NCBI GenBank assembly: GCA_030762175.1 | Contig: CM060831.1 | Coordinates: 69,940,001-70,004,000 of the forward strand | Origin: Metallyticus violacea | Taxonomy: Eukaryota > Arthropoda > Insecta > Mantodea > Metallyticidae | Direction of reading: 5' to 3' | Length of the DNA stretch: 64,000 nucleotides | In this document: positions 46,830-58,099 of the stretch, piece after piece | Position numbering within the stretch: the first letter of the stretch is position 1 | Layout: each line of letters opens with the position of its first letter | Notes under the pieces: generated by a model | Databases searched by the model: none | What the model saw: only the letters and a program-made list of their open reading frames with translations | What the model was told of the DNA's origin: nothing | Translations under genes and position numbers: made by a program

Positions 46830-47385
46830 ACAGCATATGCCTTATGAGCGGCGTCATGAGCCTTCTGCCACTATTTCAACCCACTACACCCTCCTCTTAT
46901 AGCCTCTGGCTAAGGAATTAATGACGGTTACGAATAACAATACAAAAAAGTTAGCTAAGGGATGTCAGGAAACCAAAAAATAATTGTTCGTTTATCCAGT
47001 AAACATAAATTAAACGAAAACATGAGCTTAGCAAGGAGCAAATATTTATAAACCAAAGAGGCAAAAATTTTTGTTCATGAGAACGTATTCAAAGCTTTGT
47101 CAAATTAATATTCTGCCATAAAATGTATAGGGAAAAATTTAATCATTAACGCAATGTACCCCAGTGTTTTATAAGTTTTCATTTTTCTTTCATATGTAGT
47201 TTCGTTGTTTTTTTTTTCTCCTCCATAGCCAGTCAAGAATTAAAACTATGCTTACTGTTACTTCTATTGTTGTGTTTCTTGAGGTTTTTTTTTATCATAA
47301 CTTCTTTAACATAAAAGGAGATTGCAAAAAGCTTTGGTGCCGTTAATAAAATAATTAAAATAAGACAGAAACCGAGTCAATTAGT
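46830..47385. other. No recognisable gene
   Basis: A+T-rich spacer. Confidence 0.35.
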
Positions 47386-47389
47386 TACA

Positions 47390-47520
47390 AAAGAAAAGTA
47401 CCAAGTGGAAGAAACAGAATCACAACTGCTAAAGATGCCTATTTCATCACGAAAAGCAAGATGAAATATATCATCTACAGAAGAAGCTAGCTGAAGCTGG
47501 AGTTAAGGTACATGACATGA
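47390..47520 (+). pseudogene. Possible Tc1-like N-terminal HTH relic
   Basis: One frame reads KVPSGRNRITTAKDAYFITK, which resembles the linker between the two HTH units of Tc1 transposases (RSGRPRKTT...D..I). No other part of a transposase is readable around it, so it may be chance. Confidence 0.35.
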
Positions 47521-47524
47521 GGTT

Positions 47525-48120
47525 AAGGTATATAAGGTGCGACACAGGGTTGTAGGAAATTGATCAAAGTTAAAGTACAAAGTTCATCAATCTGTATCGA
47601 ATGAACTGCCACTTATAACGACTAATACAACTGGTTAACAAGATCAACATGCTCATGAATGATTAATATTGACCACTTAAAGCTCTTGTTCTCACTTGAT
47701 TAATTGTCTCTTTACTTGCCTTTGAAGTTATCAAAAATATCCTTTGTTTAGCGTGTTTGGCATGACAGCTTTCTGATCCCAGCCTGTTCTTGTTGATTAG
47801 CAGTAGCATTCTATATGACTGCCTTTCATTTTTCATAGTTAGTATATATACACAATGTTTCAGAGTTTTGTCGTATAATTTTCGGGAATAGGCAACCCAT
47901 ATTAGACCTTAAGGATTGGGTAAAAGCAGCAATTGGCTTAACAATGGTCAATACTTGATTACTATGACACATACATATATATTCTTTGAAAATAGTTCCG
48001 TTTGTTTCAATGTCGTTATGTCAATGCTAGTGAACTGACACTAAATTCAAAAGTTGAGAACCACTTATAAATAAAATAAATTATACTTCATACAGATAAA
48101 CAATTAGAGAGGCTAAAAAA
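47525..48120. other. No recognisable gene
   Basis: No motif seen. Confidence 0.35.
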
Positions 48121-48122
48121 AG

Positions 48123-48594
48123 TCGGAAGGGAAGTAAAGCCATAGATCTCATGTCATAGATTTACGGCATGTAAAAGAACTTCAAGCCTGAAAGAAGAGG
48201 CCTCCGAGCAACATTTGTCGGCCGTTTCACGCCCGGAATTGAATGGGACGCTGATGACCTGATGAATGATGAATAGTGTTTAACGCCCGTTTTTGCTACA
48301 TAGGCACCACAGGCGGTGAACACTGATGATACATAAGATTAAATGATAAATTGGGAAAGGATTTTTATTTTTATGCAAGGAATCGTTCCAGGCCTAAGTT
48401 TAGGGTACCTCCCCGGCATTTACCATTTATGAGGACTGAGGAAAACCTGGAAAAATCCTCAGTCAGGGAGGACGGTCCTGGCGGTATACGAACCCAGACC
48501 TCCCGCTCACGAGTCCGCGTCTTAACGACTTCGGCCACCCGTGGCGGTCTGATGACCTGAGATATTAAAGAGCGTCCATAAGTGAAACAAATCA
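48123..48594 (+). mobile_element. SINE-B copy, 5'-truncated and split by a SINE-A
   Basis: The body runs from GTCGGAAGGGAAGTAAAGCC to GCTGATGACCTGA (48123-48262), is interrupted by SINE-A, and resumes at 48549 to end GAGCGTCCATAAGTGAAACA near 48594. The tRNA-like head is absent. Confidence 0.92.
48263..48548 (-). mobile_element. SINE-A copy nested in SINE-B
   Basis: Complete minus-strand copy with tail (GTTAAACACTATTCATCATT-type on its own strand) at left and tRNA-like head at right. The host bases CTGATGACCTGA are duplicated at 48251-48262 and 48549-48560. This is direct evidence that SINE-A was active after this SINE-B inserted. Confidence 0.96.
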
Positions 48595-48975
48595 ATAAGT
48601 AGAGAAGCAGGTAACGATACATTAATAATTATGAGTGAATATTAGTTTTGCAATATATTCGGTAATGGATATATTAGAAAAAATTAAAGAAACGAGTCAT
48701 ACTTATATAACATCTAATTTTGTCCTTTCCTAAAAAGGAATATATAATGCGTGCCGTGCAACTATCCAAGGGGATAATTTGAAAAATTCTGAAACACCGT
48801 GTTTATTTGACGGTTTTCTTTGTTACCTCCGAAAGAGTATAAGTTAGCATTCAAAATTCTGTGATCTTTGTGTATCTATTTCACATTTTTATTATTGTTC
48901 AACAGGTTGCTATTGTTAACTATTTGCCTCACTCTATTAGACTTTTCAATTTATCCTAATATTTTATCTATATAT

Positions 48976-49063
48976 AATGTAACTAAAATAACAAAAATCT
49001 GTGACTTTTTCTAAGTGTTTTATACTTTTCCACTTTTCTAGTTATTGTTATTTTAGCTACATT
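48976..49063. repeat. Short inverted-repeat element, likely decayed H2 relative
   Basis: AATGTAACTAAAATAACAA (48976-48994) and its near-perfect complement (49045-49063, one mismatch) enclose a spacer containing GTGACTTTTTCTAAGTG. That resembles the GACTTTATCTAAGTG arm of the 50.6-kb hairpin. A (TA)n run follows at about 49085. Confidence 0.5.
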
Positions 49064-49069
49064 GTTAAC

Positions 49070-50100
49070 AGTGTTACATTATTTTTCATTTATATATATA
49101 TATTATCCAGATCCAAAATGTATTCCAAAACGTTATCCATTTTTGAAACATTACCAAAAAGATTATAAAGCGTTTCCCATTGTTGGTTTGGGTACTATTT
49201 ACTATACGAATTTAATCGTCTAGTTCCCTGTTTACTTATATTACATTTTATGTAAATATTCTTAAATGTGAAACATTGTTGGATCAGTTTTGGCGCAGCA
49301 TAATTGATATGTATATAGCATGGTTATATGAAATGAAGTTAGAAAATGCAACAACGAATAATAAAAATTTCCCAAAAGCAATTTTCTAAAGTGTAATTTA
49401 AAAAATAAATAAATTTATAAAATTTAGTATTTACTGGTAGATTTTTGCACTTGATACTTTTATTATTTATAAGCATTAAAAGTAGAAAAATGCATTTCAA
49501 TATAAAAAAGAAACGCTGAAAAAAGTACTCAAAACACTCTATATCTTAGAATACTTTCCTAGCATTTTAATATTTTTTGATGTAATGGGTAAAAGTTCAA
49601 AAAATATATAATAATCGCTGTATTTATTGTTGGACGAACGTATAATATTAAATGAGTAGCGTAATGAAAGAGACTGAGAAGGCACAGGGGGAAAAAAGGA
49701 AGAAGATAGTGTCGCGAACGTAACTTAACAAACTAAAAGATGAGTCGAAAGGATTTATGTCTATGTAGAGGTGGTCTCCTAACCTATATAGCTGAGTGTT
49801 ACATAAACCCACTTAACCTGTTTTTGTGGGTAATAGAACTCAGACCCTCACTTGCTCCCTCAAACCACATTCCAGACACCGATTGCCGATGCTTTTCTGC
49901 ATCCTGTTCAACTGCTTCGTCCTTCTGGTTTTATTGCTTTGGTCTTTTGATTCGTAGTTGAGTAAGGGAAAAATATGCTCAGCCTGCCGATATACACATC
50001 TGTAGATTCCTTTCACTTTACCCTTTGAATTAAAGACTACAAATAAGATAGAATTTGCATATTCATCCCCTGCAGAGAATGAATTATTTTATAGCTTCTC
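49070..50100. other. No recognisable gene
   Basis: Very A+T-rich; a 73-codon frame at 49740-49961 is not recognised. Confidence 0.4.
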
Positions 50101-50103
50101 GGG

Positions 50104-50274
50104 TGATCAGCCGTGTCAGTTCGATAAAAGTCGAAAAAGTCGATAAAAGGTTTTATCGATAAAAGTCGATAAAAGCTTTCGCCCATTGTGGACTCCATGG
50201 CCTTCATCAGGAACTAGTGATGGAGTGTACAATGGCCGCAAACTCGACTTTTATCGAATTGACACGGCTGATCA
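50104..50274. mobile_element. 171-bp hairpin mini-element H1
   Basis: Outer arms of 31 bp (50104-50134 and 50244-50274) match with one mismatch, beginning TGATCAGCCGTGTCA. Inner arms (CCATTGTGGACTCCAT at about 50183-50198 and its near complement at about 50219-50234) add a second stem. The left half also has repeated GTCGATAAAAG units. The minus strand contains CTGATGA then, 22 bases later, CGAAA, arranged like the core of a hammerhead ribozyme. No transposase and no clear target duplication. The 85-codon frame starting at 50186 crosses the element and is probably fortuitous. Confidence 0.75.
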
Positions 50275-50540
50275 TCCAAGTTGTAATGTACGCCGTGAAA
50301 GCTTCAAGTCTTACAATGAATTATTTGCTTGCTTATTTTTCTTCATTAGAGACATTGGGTATTTCGCAAGATTGAATTTTGAGTGCGCATGTCAAACTCG
50401 TACTGACCACCCCTCCGGCTCTCCGGCCGACTTTCAAGCATGAGAACGAATCGAAAACTGCAGAGCTTGGTCAGTTGCAGTGGAGCAGTCCCGCTAAGGA
50501 AAAATCATCCAGTATATGTAATATAAAGGAAAAATAAAAA

Positions 50541-50753
50541 TAAAGAAACACTATTAACAATGTAACTAATTAACAGTAATAATAAAAGTAAATAAGGATA
50601 AAACACCTATAGATAAAGTCACACTTGAAATTATTATATTTCAAGTCTAACTTCTTGCCATTGAAGAACTCCAGTAGTTCGAAATATAGCAATTTCAAGT
50701 ATGACTTTATCTAAGTGTTTTATCCTTATCTAGTTTTATTATTACTGTTAATT
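50541..50753. mobile_element. Hairpin mini-element H2, copy 2 (near-palindrome)
   Basis: From 50568 to 50753 the sequence is an almost continuous palindrome: the left arm AATTAACAGTAATAATAAAA, GGATAAAACAC and ACTTGAAATT is mirrored on the right. Its centre holds CTTGCCATTGAAGAACTCCA then GTAGTTCGAAATATAGC, shared with the 21.3-kb copy. A flanking AACAATGTAACT stretch is shared too. (TA)n follows at 50754-50772. Confidence 0.75.
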
Positions 50754-50963
50754 TATATATATATATATATATCACGCGGTAAAACTGCTGAAATCGCGGG
50801 AAGCACACTATCCGATTTTCAGAGATAAGTAATTTATAGTAATTATAAAACTGAGCTATCATTGGCAGCTCATTAACCTAACTTTTCTGTATCTAGCAAA
50901 ATTCATAAATTCAGAAACGTTACATTTTCTTAGCTAAACATAGAGTAGGAATTTAAGGGAAAA

Positions 50964-51003
<40 letters not shown>
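50754..51003. repeat. (TA)n and (AAT)n microsatellites
   Basis: (TA)n directly after the hairpin element at 50754-50772 and an (AAT)n array at 50967-51003; the bases between are not recognised. Confidence 0.9.
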
Positions 51004-51009
51004 GTTTTA

Positions 51010-53436
51010 CTGTAATTCAGAAACCATCAATAAACAAACAAAACCCAAATCGAAAGAGTAAAGTAACACATTTATCTACCTTCATTAATGTTCGACACAA
51101 TTAACTTGTATTTCAGTAACAAGTGTTAAATGTCATCTATTTTAAAAAGAAGAATGTAATTTTCATTACAGTTAACATTTTAAATTAGCTACTATGTAAT
51201 AACTGTTAACAACTGTTCTTTAAACACATATGTGAGCTACGACCATACCAATGAGTTTAATGAGTTCACTGAGAAATAAACTGAACTTGGAGCGGATTTT
51301 AGGAGCAAGAAATCAAAGGTGCCGACGCAAGCTGTCCCTACTGTATGTATTGTGCTGAGTATGCCAACAGTATATTTTTTGCATTAAAATCTATGATCGA
51401 ATCTCAAAAGGAAGACAAAATTACGAAATATAAAAATCAGTTGTGTCTGTTCTAATTTTCACGCTCTTCATAGGTATCAAAATGAATTGCCGAAACAAAT
51501 AGAGAGCTTTGAAAATACGAAAATAAAAACCCAAAACTTGCTTAGGTTTGGTATGTCACGTAGCCAAAAATAATAGTTTAAAAAGAATCAGTTTTTGACC
51601 TAAAATCCTTTAATTAAAGTAAAGTAATATGGATAAGAATATAACACTTGCTTTAGGCATTACTCCAGCAGGATCTAATTTGACAAGCCTCCAGTCAGTT
51701 CTGGAGTTGGGATAGAACGCTTGTCCTATCAGACCAGAGACAGACAACGAGCTTACCTTAACCATGGCCCAGTTATTTTTAATTACATTTATTATATAAC
51801 TTGAAGCATTTAATCAAGATCGTGAAATATTTGCTTAAAACTTTCCAAAACTGAACCAATTAAAGATATAATTATGCTAATTCAGACTTCCTGAATATTT
51901 TGAGGTCGTTTATATTAACAAAAACTACGACAAAACCAGTTCTCTGCTAACTCGTGTTATTAGAAGTTAATGAATCACGATAAAAGCTATTTGGCGATTT
52001 CCTGCTTTTTGATTGAAACAACGTTTATGTACATATTTCTTCCATTTGGGGAACTGATGAAAAAATTGTTCCCTGTCTATTACGTCTCTTGGAATCCGAA
52101 ATCTTGGAAGGCTTGTGTACATTTAAAATTTAATGAGCTCGCAATTGAAGACGTGAATTCTATAACGGAACAAATTCTGTTGTAATATTCTAGCTGAGCT
52201 TATCATTTGATATTTGACATTCAAATATCAAATACCATAAACACACTAGTCCATAATAACGTGTTCTGGAAAGCAGGCAGGTAAAATGAGTTTCAACAGA
52301 AATAGCACCATTGTTAAATATTTCAGTTATTTAACTGATCTTGGTAGGTTTGGCTGCATTCGTGTGTGCCCCAAAAGGACATTTGTACATTGTATATAAA
52401 TGGGATTTTGCTCAAATATCTAAGTAAACGAAAGATAAGAATGTCGTACACATAGCTGATGATTAAGGCTTTTAAGAACTTCTTCCCTATGCTAAAAAGC
52501 AAGAAAAATGGAAAGTGGTATTATATAAAATAATTGAATATAGATCATATACCTTAAGATCGAATCAAGTGAATTATTTGCAGAAACATTTATAATCAAA
52601 AGGAAAGCTAAGTTTGATGAAACTAACCTGTAGATAGCCTACAAAAATGAAAACCCCCCTTAAAGCCAGGGATGTGGTATTTGAAGAGCAACCTTATTTT
52701 CAAAGACTTTTGAACCAGTATGGTAAGGATCAGATTTCTAATACGGAGGATTCAGAAAATTTGTTTATGTGAATTATTCAGAAATTTTTTTAATTTCCAA
52801 ACATTGCTGCAAGCAAAATGAGCATATTCTTTCACAGTCCCATAACAGTACAAGTCCAGAGTTTTCGTGAATTTATTATTAGCAAAATACTCGTGGTCGT
52901 AGTTAGTTTAATGTTTGGCGACATTTGTAATTATGCAACAGTTTATTAAAAATAACGTTCGTCTTTCTAAGTAGTCATTTAGAAGATAATTTTTTTTTTA
53001 TTTTCCTCAAAATGTATTCACTGTACTTTGTTTAATGTGTTTATGAAAGTCATAGCTAAATTCTATCTCGAGGATCTGAAGATCAAATTCATTGCTCCTA
53101 GGTCTAGATCTTTTGCCGATCGAAATCCTATTGCATGGTTTATGCTATGCCGACCCTGGGTTACTGTCCGGCACTTAGAAATTAAATGGTGTGGGTTGCA
53201 AACCTCTTTAATGTCCCCACCCCCCGCACGATATAGAATAACAGATATGTTGTATTTTATTTTTCCTTCGAGATTTCAAATATTTAGTTAAATATAACAT
53301 TCTAAATACTTATTCCTTATTTTACAACAATTGTCTACACTGTAACAATAACACACCTGTAGATAGAGTATTTCTAGAATGTTTAATAGTTTCTCAAACA
53401 TAATACTCCCGATATAACAAGATGTAAACGCTGTAG
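51010..53436. other. No recognisable gene
   Basis: A+T-rich. Frames at 51970-52185 and 53028-53291 show no domain I can name. Confidence 0.4.
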
Positions 53437-53440
53437 TTGA

Positions 53441-53701
53441 TTTGATTTATTTACGGACGCTCTTTAACATCTCAGGTCATCAGCGTCCCATTCTATTCGG
53501 GGCGTGAAACGGCCGACAAATTTTGCTCAGAGGTCTCTTCTTCAGGCTTGAGGTTCTTTTTTGTGCCGTAAATGTACGACACGGACCCAGGGTTTACTTC
53601 CCTTCCGAAGGAAACCATGCTTAGGATTTTTACGCCCGAAAAAATCCATCGATCCTGGCCGGGTTTGAATCCGCGATCTTGGGTTTAGAAGACAAGTATG
53701 G
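53441..53701 (-). mobile_element. SINE-B copy, head truncated
   Basis: Minus-strand copy with the family tail at left (TTTGATTTATTTACGGACGC) and body. The head ends at GACAAGTATGG, so the outer part of the tRNA-like region (A-box side) is missing. Confidence 0.92.
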
Positions 53702-53704
53702 AAG

Positions 53705-54220
53705 ATGTAAATGTAAAAATAACTAACCAAATTTATGAAAAAATTGAAAATGAAAGATATTTTAATTTTTATTCCGAAATCAGATCACTTTTAAATTATC
53801 GCGTCCAGGATTGCTATACAAATTGTTGTTTATCCTTGAAGCTTGAGAAAAAGTTTGGGCATGTAAAAAGAAATTTTGAAATGAAATAAAAACTCCTCTG
53901 CGGTTAGTTTTATGCGGTTTGTGACTTAACCAATAATAACTTTGGATGGCCTCTAAGTACTCGTATTTCTTATGATTGAAAGACCATATCTTTAAATGTA
54001 CAAAAAAAGTCACTCCTATAATTGAAATAATGTATTTCCCCGAATTTGTTGCAGCTATTAACAAATTGTCATATTATAGGAACTAATATAAAACAAATTA
54101 AATACTGCACAACAATTTTGAAGGATATTCCCTTTCAATAAAAAAGCTCGAAATGTCATTTGGGAGTACTATTGATGACGTTGTACTCACAAAGGTGTAA
54201 TCCCAGTGACATTTGCCTTT
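53705..54220. other. No recognisable gene
   Basis: Frames on both strands near 53700-54060 overlap and lack motifs. Confidence 0.35.
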
Positions 54221-54223
54221 ATA

Positions 54224-54295
<72 letters not shown>
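54224..54295. repeat. (AAT)n microsatellite
   Basis: About 24 units; it produces a poly-isoleucine run in the minus-strand frame. Confidence 0.97.
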
Positions 54296-54639
54296 TTCAG
54301 CGTTTGATTCCAACATTTTCTACAAAATCTTTCCATTTTATCTTAATTGGAATTTGGCAATATTTATGTATATTCCATATATCAAATAAAGCACTTTTGA
54401 CAATCTTCAAATTGCTTAAAAACTTATTTAAGCTAAACAGTTTATTTTGATGGTACCTTGGTCTAGTGGTGTACCACTTTGATCAACTAAATGCTTCAAC
54501 AATTAATTATCATTAGAACAATGTAGTCCGCAACAGGGACTAACTGCGATTACTCTCTGCTAGCACATGAGAAATGCTTAGCAAGCAAGCAATTCTTAAC
54601 CGCGATCGTAATTTTCTTCATTTAATAATACGTAGGATA

Positions 54640-55020
54640 GGGTAGGATTTTTGCATCGCGACTGCTGGTGAAGAGATGAGATGGAGGATAAACCGGGCAG
54701 CGAGGGTTTCGAGAAGACGATGCATCGACGCAAGCGGGGTTCTTAACGTTTCCACAGATAAGTCCTAGGCGCTGGCGTACCCACCAGAACTACCTCCGGT
54801 ATTACCAAGATGTGTCCCGAGGTCCTCATAGGAGGCCCCCGGGCAAAACCCACCAGATGCTGGTACAGGAATCTTTCCTGATCGCAAGCACCAGCCCTCT
54901 CGCCTGACTCTCCGACTCTGTAGACGATGCTATAGAATGAAACGATATTATGGTGGAAAGTAAAATTGTTCCTGGCAGTCTTAGGCAGCGAGAGCGCAGG
55001 ACTGCCCACTTAAAAAGCGG
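54640..55020. other. GC-rich island of unknown nature
   Basis: Markedly richer in G+C than its surroundings, with many CpG. An 88-codon minus-strand frame (54743-55009) crosses it, with no motif I recognise. It could be an exon, a CpG-rich regulatory patch or part of an unknown repeat. Confidence 0.35.
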
Positions 55021-55024
55021 TTAA

Positions 55025-55715
55025 AGTCCATTCGAAGCAGGTAAATACCGTGTAGTGCTATCGAGTATAGTGTTACTTTTTTCCTTTCCATGTCTTTGTG
55101 TTTGTGGCACGATTCAGAGATATAGCAAAGAATACAGAGGTTTCTTTTGTTCTATATTTATGAAAATAAAGCATCTGTTCATTGTAACAGAGAATTTCTA
55201 GAACATTTTTCTGGATTTGATCTACCTAAAAAGAAACATTTCCTTTAAACGGTTATGAATAAAAGTTACAAACAGTAGTTGAAGTGCAATACAACTTACG
55301 AGAAAAAAAAGTGGTAATATATTTGAAATGATAATCGTTTTTTAAAAAGTTTAATTGCAAAAAAAAAAATCAATTAATTTAGACCTGTACGGCCATGTAT
55401 TAACGCTACAGCTATTCCGCTTTCCCTCCTTATTTATAATGCTGTGTGTTTATTATATTTTTCGCCGATAGTATCGTAAGTTTCCTCGAGTAAGCTGTGG
55501 CCCGAGCTCGGTTGGCGACTAGTGGGACCACTCTGTTGCGTAAAACGAGGCCCAAACAAATGGGTAGCATGGTATAACAAACAGGGACAATGCCGCTGTG
55601 CTCCTTTTTGGCAAGAAGTAAAGCAAATATTTAATGCAGTACAAATTTAAACAGACATGAGAGCTTGCTGATATTTCAGAGAGCTGCTATTACTTATGAA
55701 GACTACCAGTGATAT
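55025..55715. other. No recognisable gene
   Basis: A+T-rich except for a GC-richer patch near 55480-55570; nothing identified. Confidence 0.35.
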
Positions 55716-55719
55716 ATAT

Positions 55720-56260
55720 ACAGGGTGCGGAAAAACCATGTGCAGAAATTTTTAGAGTAGAAAGGCAGTGCCAAACTAAGCATTTTGAGGTTAGGAACAT
55801 AAGGTTGCAGTGTAATAACACGAGCGCTGCATGACCACAATTGAAATAATTTATTTGCCAATCAAAATGAAATTGGTCCACCGCGCTCGGTCCATCTGTC
55901 ACCAAATGATATGTTTAGGTAATTCAGCTGCAAGTGAAAAATGTGCAGGGGCGCCGTCATGTTGGAACCACAAGTTTCGCCTAATTTCAAGATGATCGTT
56001 CGGTATTACTGTACCATCCAGTAGGCTTCAAAACACAAATGCTGCATTGAATATCAGATACAGTGACTAATAGTATTGTTTCATCTGGCACACCACAACC
56101 AAGTTTCACAATCTGAGACTCTAACATGACGGATTAATTGTTGACGCATGTACCGCAGTAAAAAATCTCTGCGACTCCTTGTTCCTAACCTCAAAATGCT
56201 TAGTTTGGTACTGCCTTTATACTCTACAAATTTCTGCGCCTTGTTTTTCTGCACTCTGTA
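55720..56260 (-). mobile_element. DNA transposon with 80-bp TIRs, internally deleted
   Basis: Long terminal inverted repeats at 55720-55798 and 56181-56260 (shared core CCAAACTAAGCATTTTGAGG; outer end CAGGGTGC/CAGAGTGC). TATA-type bases flank both sides, as expected for TA-targeting mariner/Tc1-superfamily elements. At 541 bp it is far shorter than an autonomous element and contains only a fragment of the transposase. Confidence 0.88.
55800..56130 (-). pseudogene. DDE transposase fragment within the 80-bp-TIR element
   Basis: Minus strand: LLDGTVIPNDHLEIRRNLW then FQHDGAPAHFSLA (about 55935-55995), the conserved second catalytic Asp block. In a shifted frame ISFGDRWTERGGPISF follows, after which the third Asp block (normally PRSPDL) is deleted. 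The HTH half is also missing. The 71-codon frame at 55690-55905 partly overlaps this. Confidence 0.85.
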
Positions 56261-56264
56261 TACA

Positions 56265-56815
56265 CTATATATAAGCACGACATGTAATAATGTATAAAAT
56301 ACATATTTCTCGGTAATAACTTAGGATTTGTCATTTATAAGAACATTGTAAATATAACAATCATAAATAGAGCAAATAAAACGTTGTACGAGTTTTGATC
56401 AGTGGGTGAGCAAAGCACTGTCAATGAGCTGACAATATAACTCGATGCAGCTCTGCTTTAGCAGCCTCTGATTTGTATCTCATCACATTATGTGTGTCAC
56501 AAAGGCGAGTGGATCACTCATTAACAGAACGCGCGTTTTGCGCCACTTACGATTGTAGGATACGTCTAGCGAAGGCTTCATAAGGAAATAGAATTAATTA
56601 ATTACATTTCTCGTTACAGTATTTATGGATTTTAATATTGAACAGTTTAGGATAAAGTGTTCTTGTTTTTTACGGATTGTTTATGTATAAACTTAGATAT
56701 TGTTTTAAAAAGATCCTTTCCTTTTCTGTCTTGCAATAAAGTTTTTAAAAGTATTTCTAAGCATTACGTCGGCATGGAACTTAGCATTTAATAATTAGGC
56801 AGTGGCATACTTTGC
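56265..56815. other. No recognisable gene
   Basis: A+T-rich except for a GC-richer patch at about 56500-56580; nothing identified. Confidence 0.35.
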
Positions 56816-56918
56816 TCGTCCTCGGCTGTGCGCGGCTTGTTTTGAATGGATTAATTGGCCAGTAAAGAAGAGGCAACCGGCCAAGGTTGGAGACTGCAGT
56901 GAGGCGGAACTAATGGTG

Positions 56919-56955
56919 TATATAAACTACCTGTAACCGTATATCGTCAGTAGCA
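56919..56955 (+). promoter_or_regulatory. Candidate core promoter (TATA box plus initiator)
   Basis: TATATAAA at 56919-56926 lies exactly 30 bp upstream of the A of TCAGTA (56947-56952), the arthropod initiator consensus. The 100 bp upstream is GC-richer than the surroundings. No good start codon or recognisable exon follows before the transposase relic at 57135, so the transcript, if any, could be an LTR-driven or spliced one. Confidence 0.4.
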
Positions 56956-57134
56956 GCTCACTCTGCCACCTTTAATCCGATCGACTCTTTCACGTGGTGA
57001 AAAGAGATTCCATTATATTGCGTAGACCAGGACTTCTTCCAATAATTCTGAATATACTTATGTTCCTAAGGAAAGTATGAAAATTTACAAAGGCTACTAA
57101 ATAAAGATTGATTACAATTATTTTACTTTTAGTC

Positions 57135-57960
57135 ATTATAATAATGTTGATGAAAGTAGTCCCCGTTGGATGCAATACACCTGTTCCAGCGTTTCTGCCA
57201 GTCTTCTTACAAAGACATGCTGGAAACCATTTTTGACCGATCCTACTGCACTTCCGCAATTTCAACCACGACTTTTGATGATAAGAATGTCTCCCTTGAA
57301 CATCTTTCTTCAATTGGCGAAAACAAAAAAGTCACGCGGGACTAGATATGGACTGTAGGGAGGATGTGGGACACACTTCACATTTATTTTTGTGAGATAT
57401 TCAGAAACAACATTTGCGATGTGAGCTATGGATTATCGTTGTACAGCAACGAGCTTGTTGCACGAAAATGTGGCCTTGCAAAGTTTTTCTATAGAGAAAG
57501 GACTTCTTTGTAGTATTGTTCATTTACAGTTCTATGTTCATAACTTTCCCTGTAGAAGTAGCCACGTTTGCTTTTTTTTGGCGTTGGTGGTGACGGAAAT
57601 TTCCACACAGAGCTTTGATGTTTGCTCTCACGGCAAGATGAAAATGATTAGCTGTGATTACCTTTGAAAGATCACCACATTTTCCTTCAACTGCATATAA
57701 ACCCACACTCGAACGTCCTTTTGTTTGGGAATAAGCAGTCACAAAGTCTTCTCATGCGCAATTTTCTGGCTACCAACGTGTGGGTGAAATGTTCTTAATA
57801 TAATTAAGAGCCTTTCTCACAATGACAGCAGTTGTGTTAACGTTTTCTTCGGTTAGGGAGCGTCGGGTCCACCTTCCCTTCAAATTCATTGCCTTCCGTC
57901 TTTTAACAGAACATTTTATGCCATCTTCGAGTTGTGCTATAAGGAAGAACAAGCTCTCTA
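57135..57960 (-). pseudogene. Mariner transposase pseudogene (D,D34D type)
   Basis: Read on the minus strand from high to low coordinates. WTRRSLTEENVNTTAVIV (about 57820-57875) marks the HTH linker. FRHHQ then PPTPKKSKR and RTVNEQYYKEVLSLYRK mark the catalytic first half. NDNP (second Asp block) is followed by HIANVVSEYLTKINVKCVPH then PPYSPYLVPRDFFVFAN, where the third catalytic Asp of SPDL is Tyr, and WQKRWNRCIASNGDYFH at the C-terminus (about 57147-57200). The first Asp block (TGDE) is not readable. Frameshifts and stops throughout. No TIRs were seen; a poly(T) lies just beyond its N-terminal side. Confidence 0.87.
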
Positions 57961-58028
57961 GGCCTCGGTTGAAGATTTGTTGAGACGAAAGCGGAAATTC
58001 AAAATAATATATTGTTGGTTGCGTGTCT

Positions 58029-58030
<2 letters not shown>

Positions 58031-58059
<29 letters not shown>
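58031..58059. repeat. Poly(T) tract
   Basis: Uninterrupted T run, next to the 5' side of the mariner relic. Confidence 0.95.
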
Positions 58060-58064
<5 letters not shown>

Positions 58065-58099
58065 AGGAGGAACTGAACATGTCTCAACTTTCACACATC

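Noticed and set aside
57770..58087. 105-codon minus-strand ORF as an independent gene
   Set aside because: Its middle part is the N-terminal region of the mariner relic and its start is the translated poly(T) tract.
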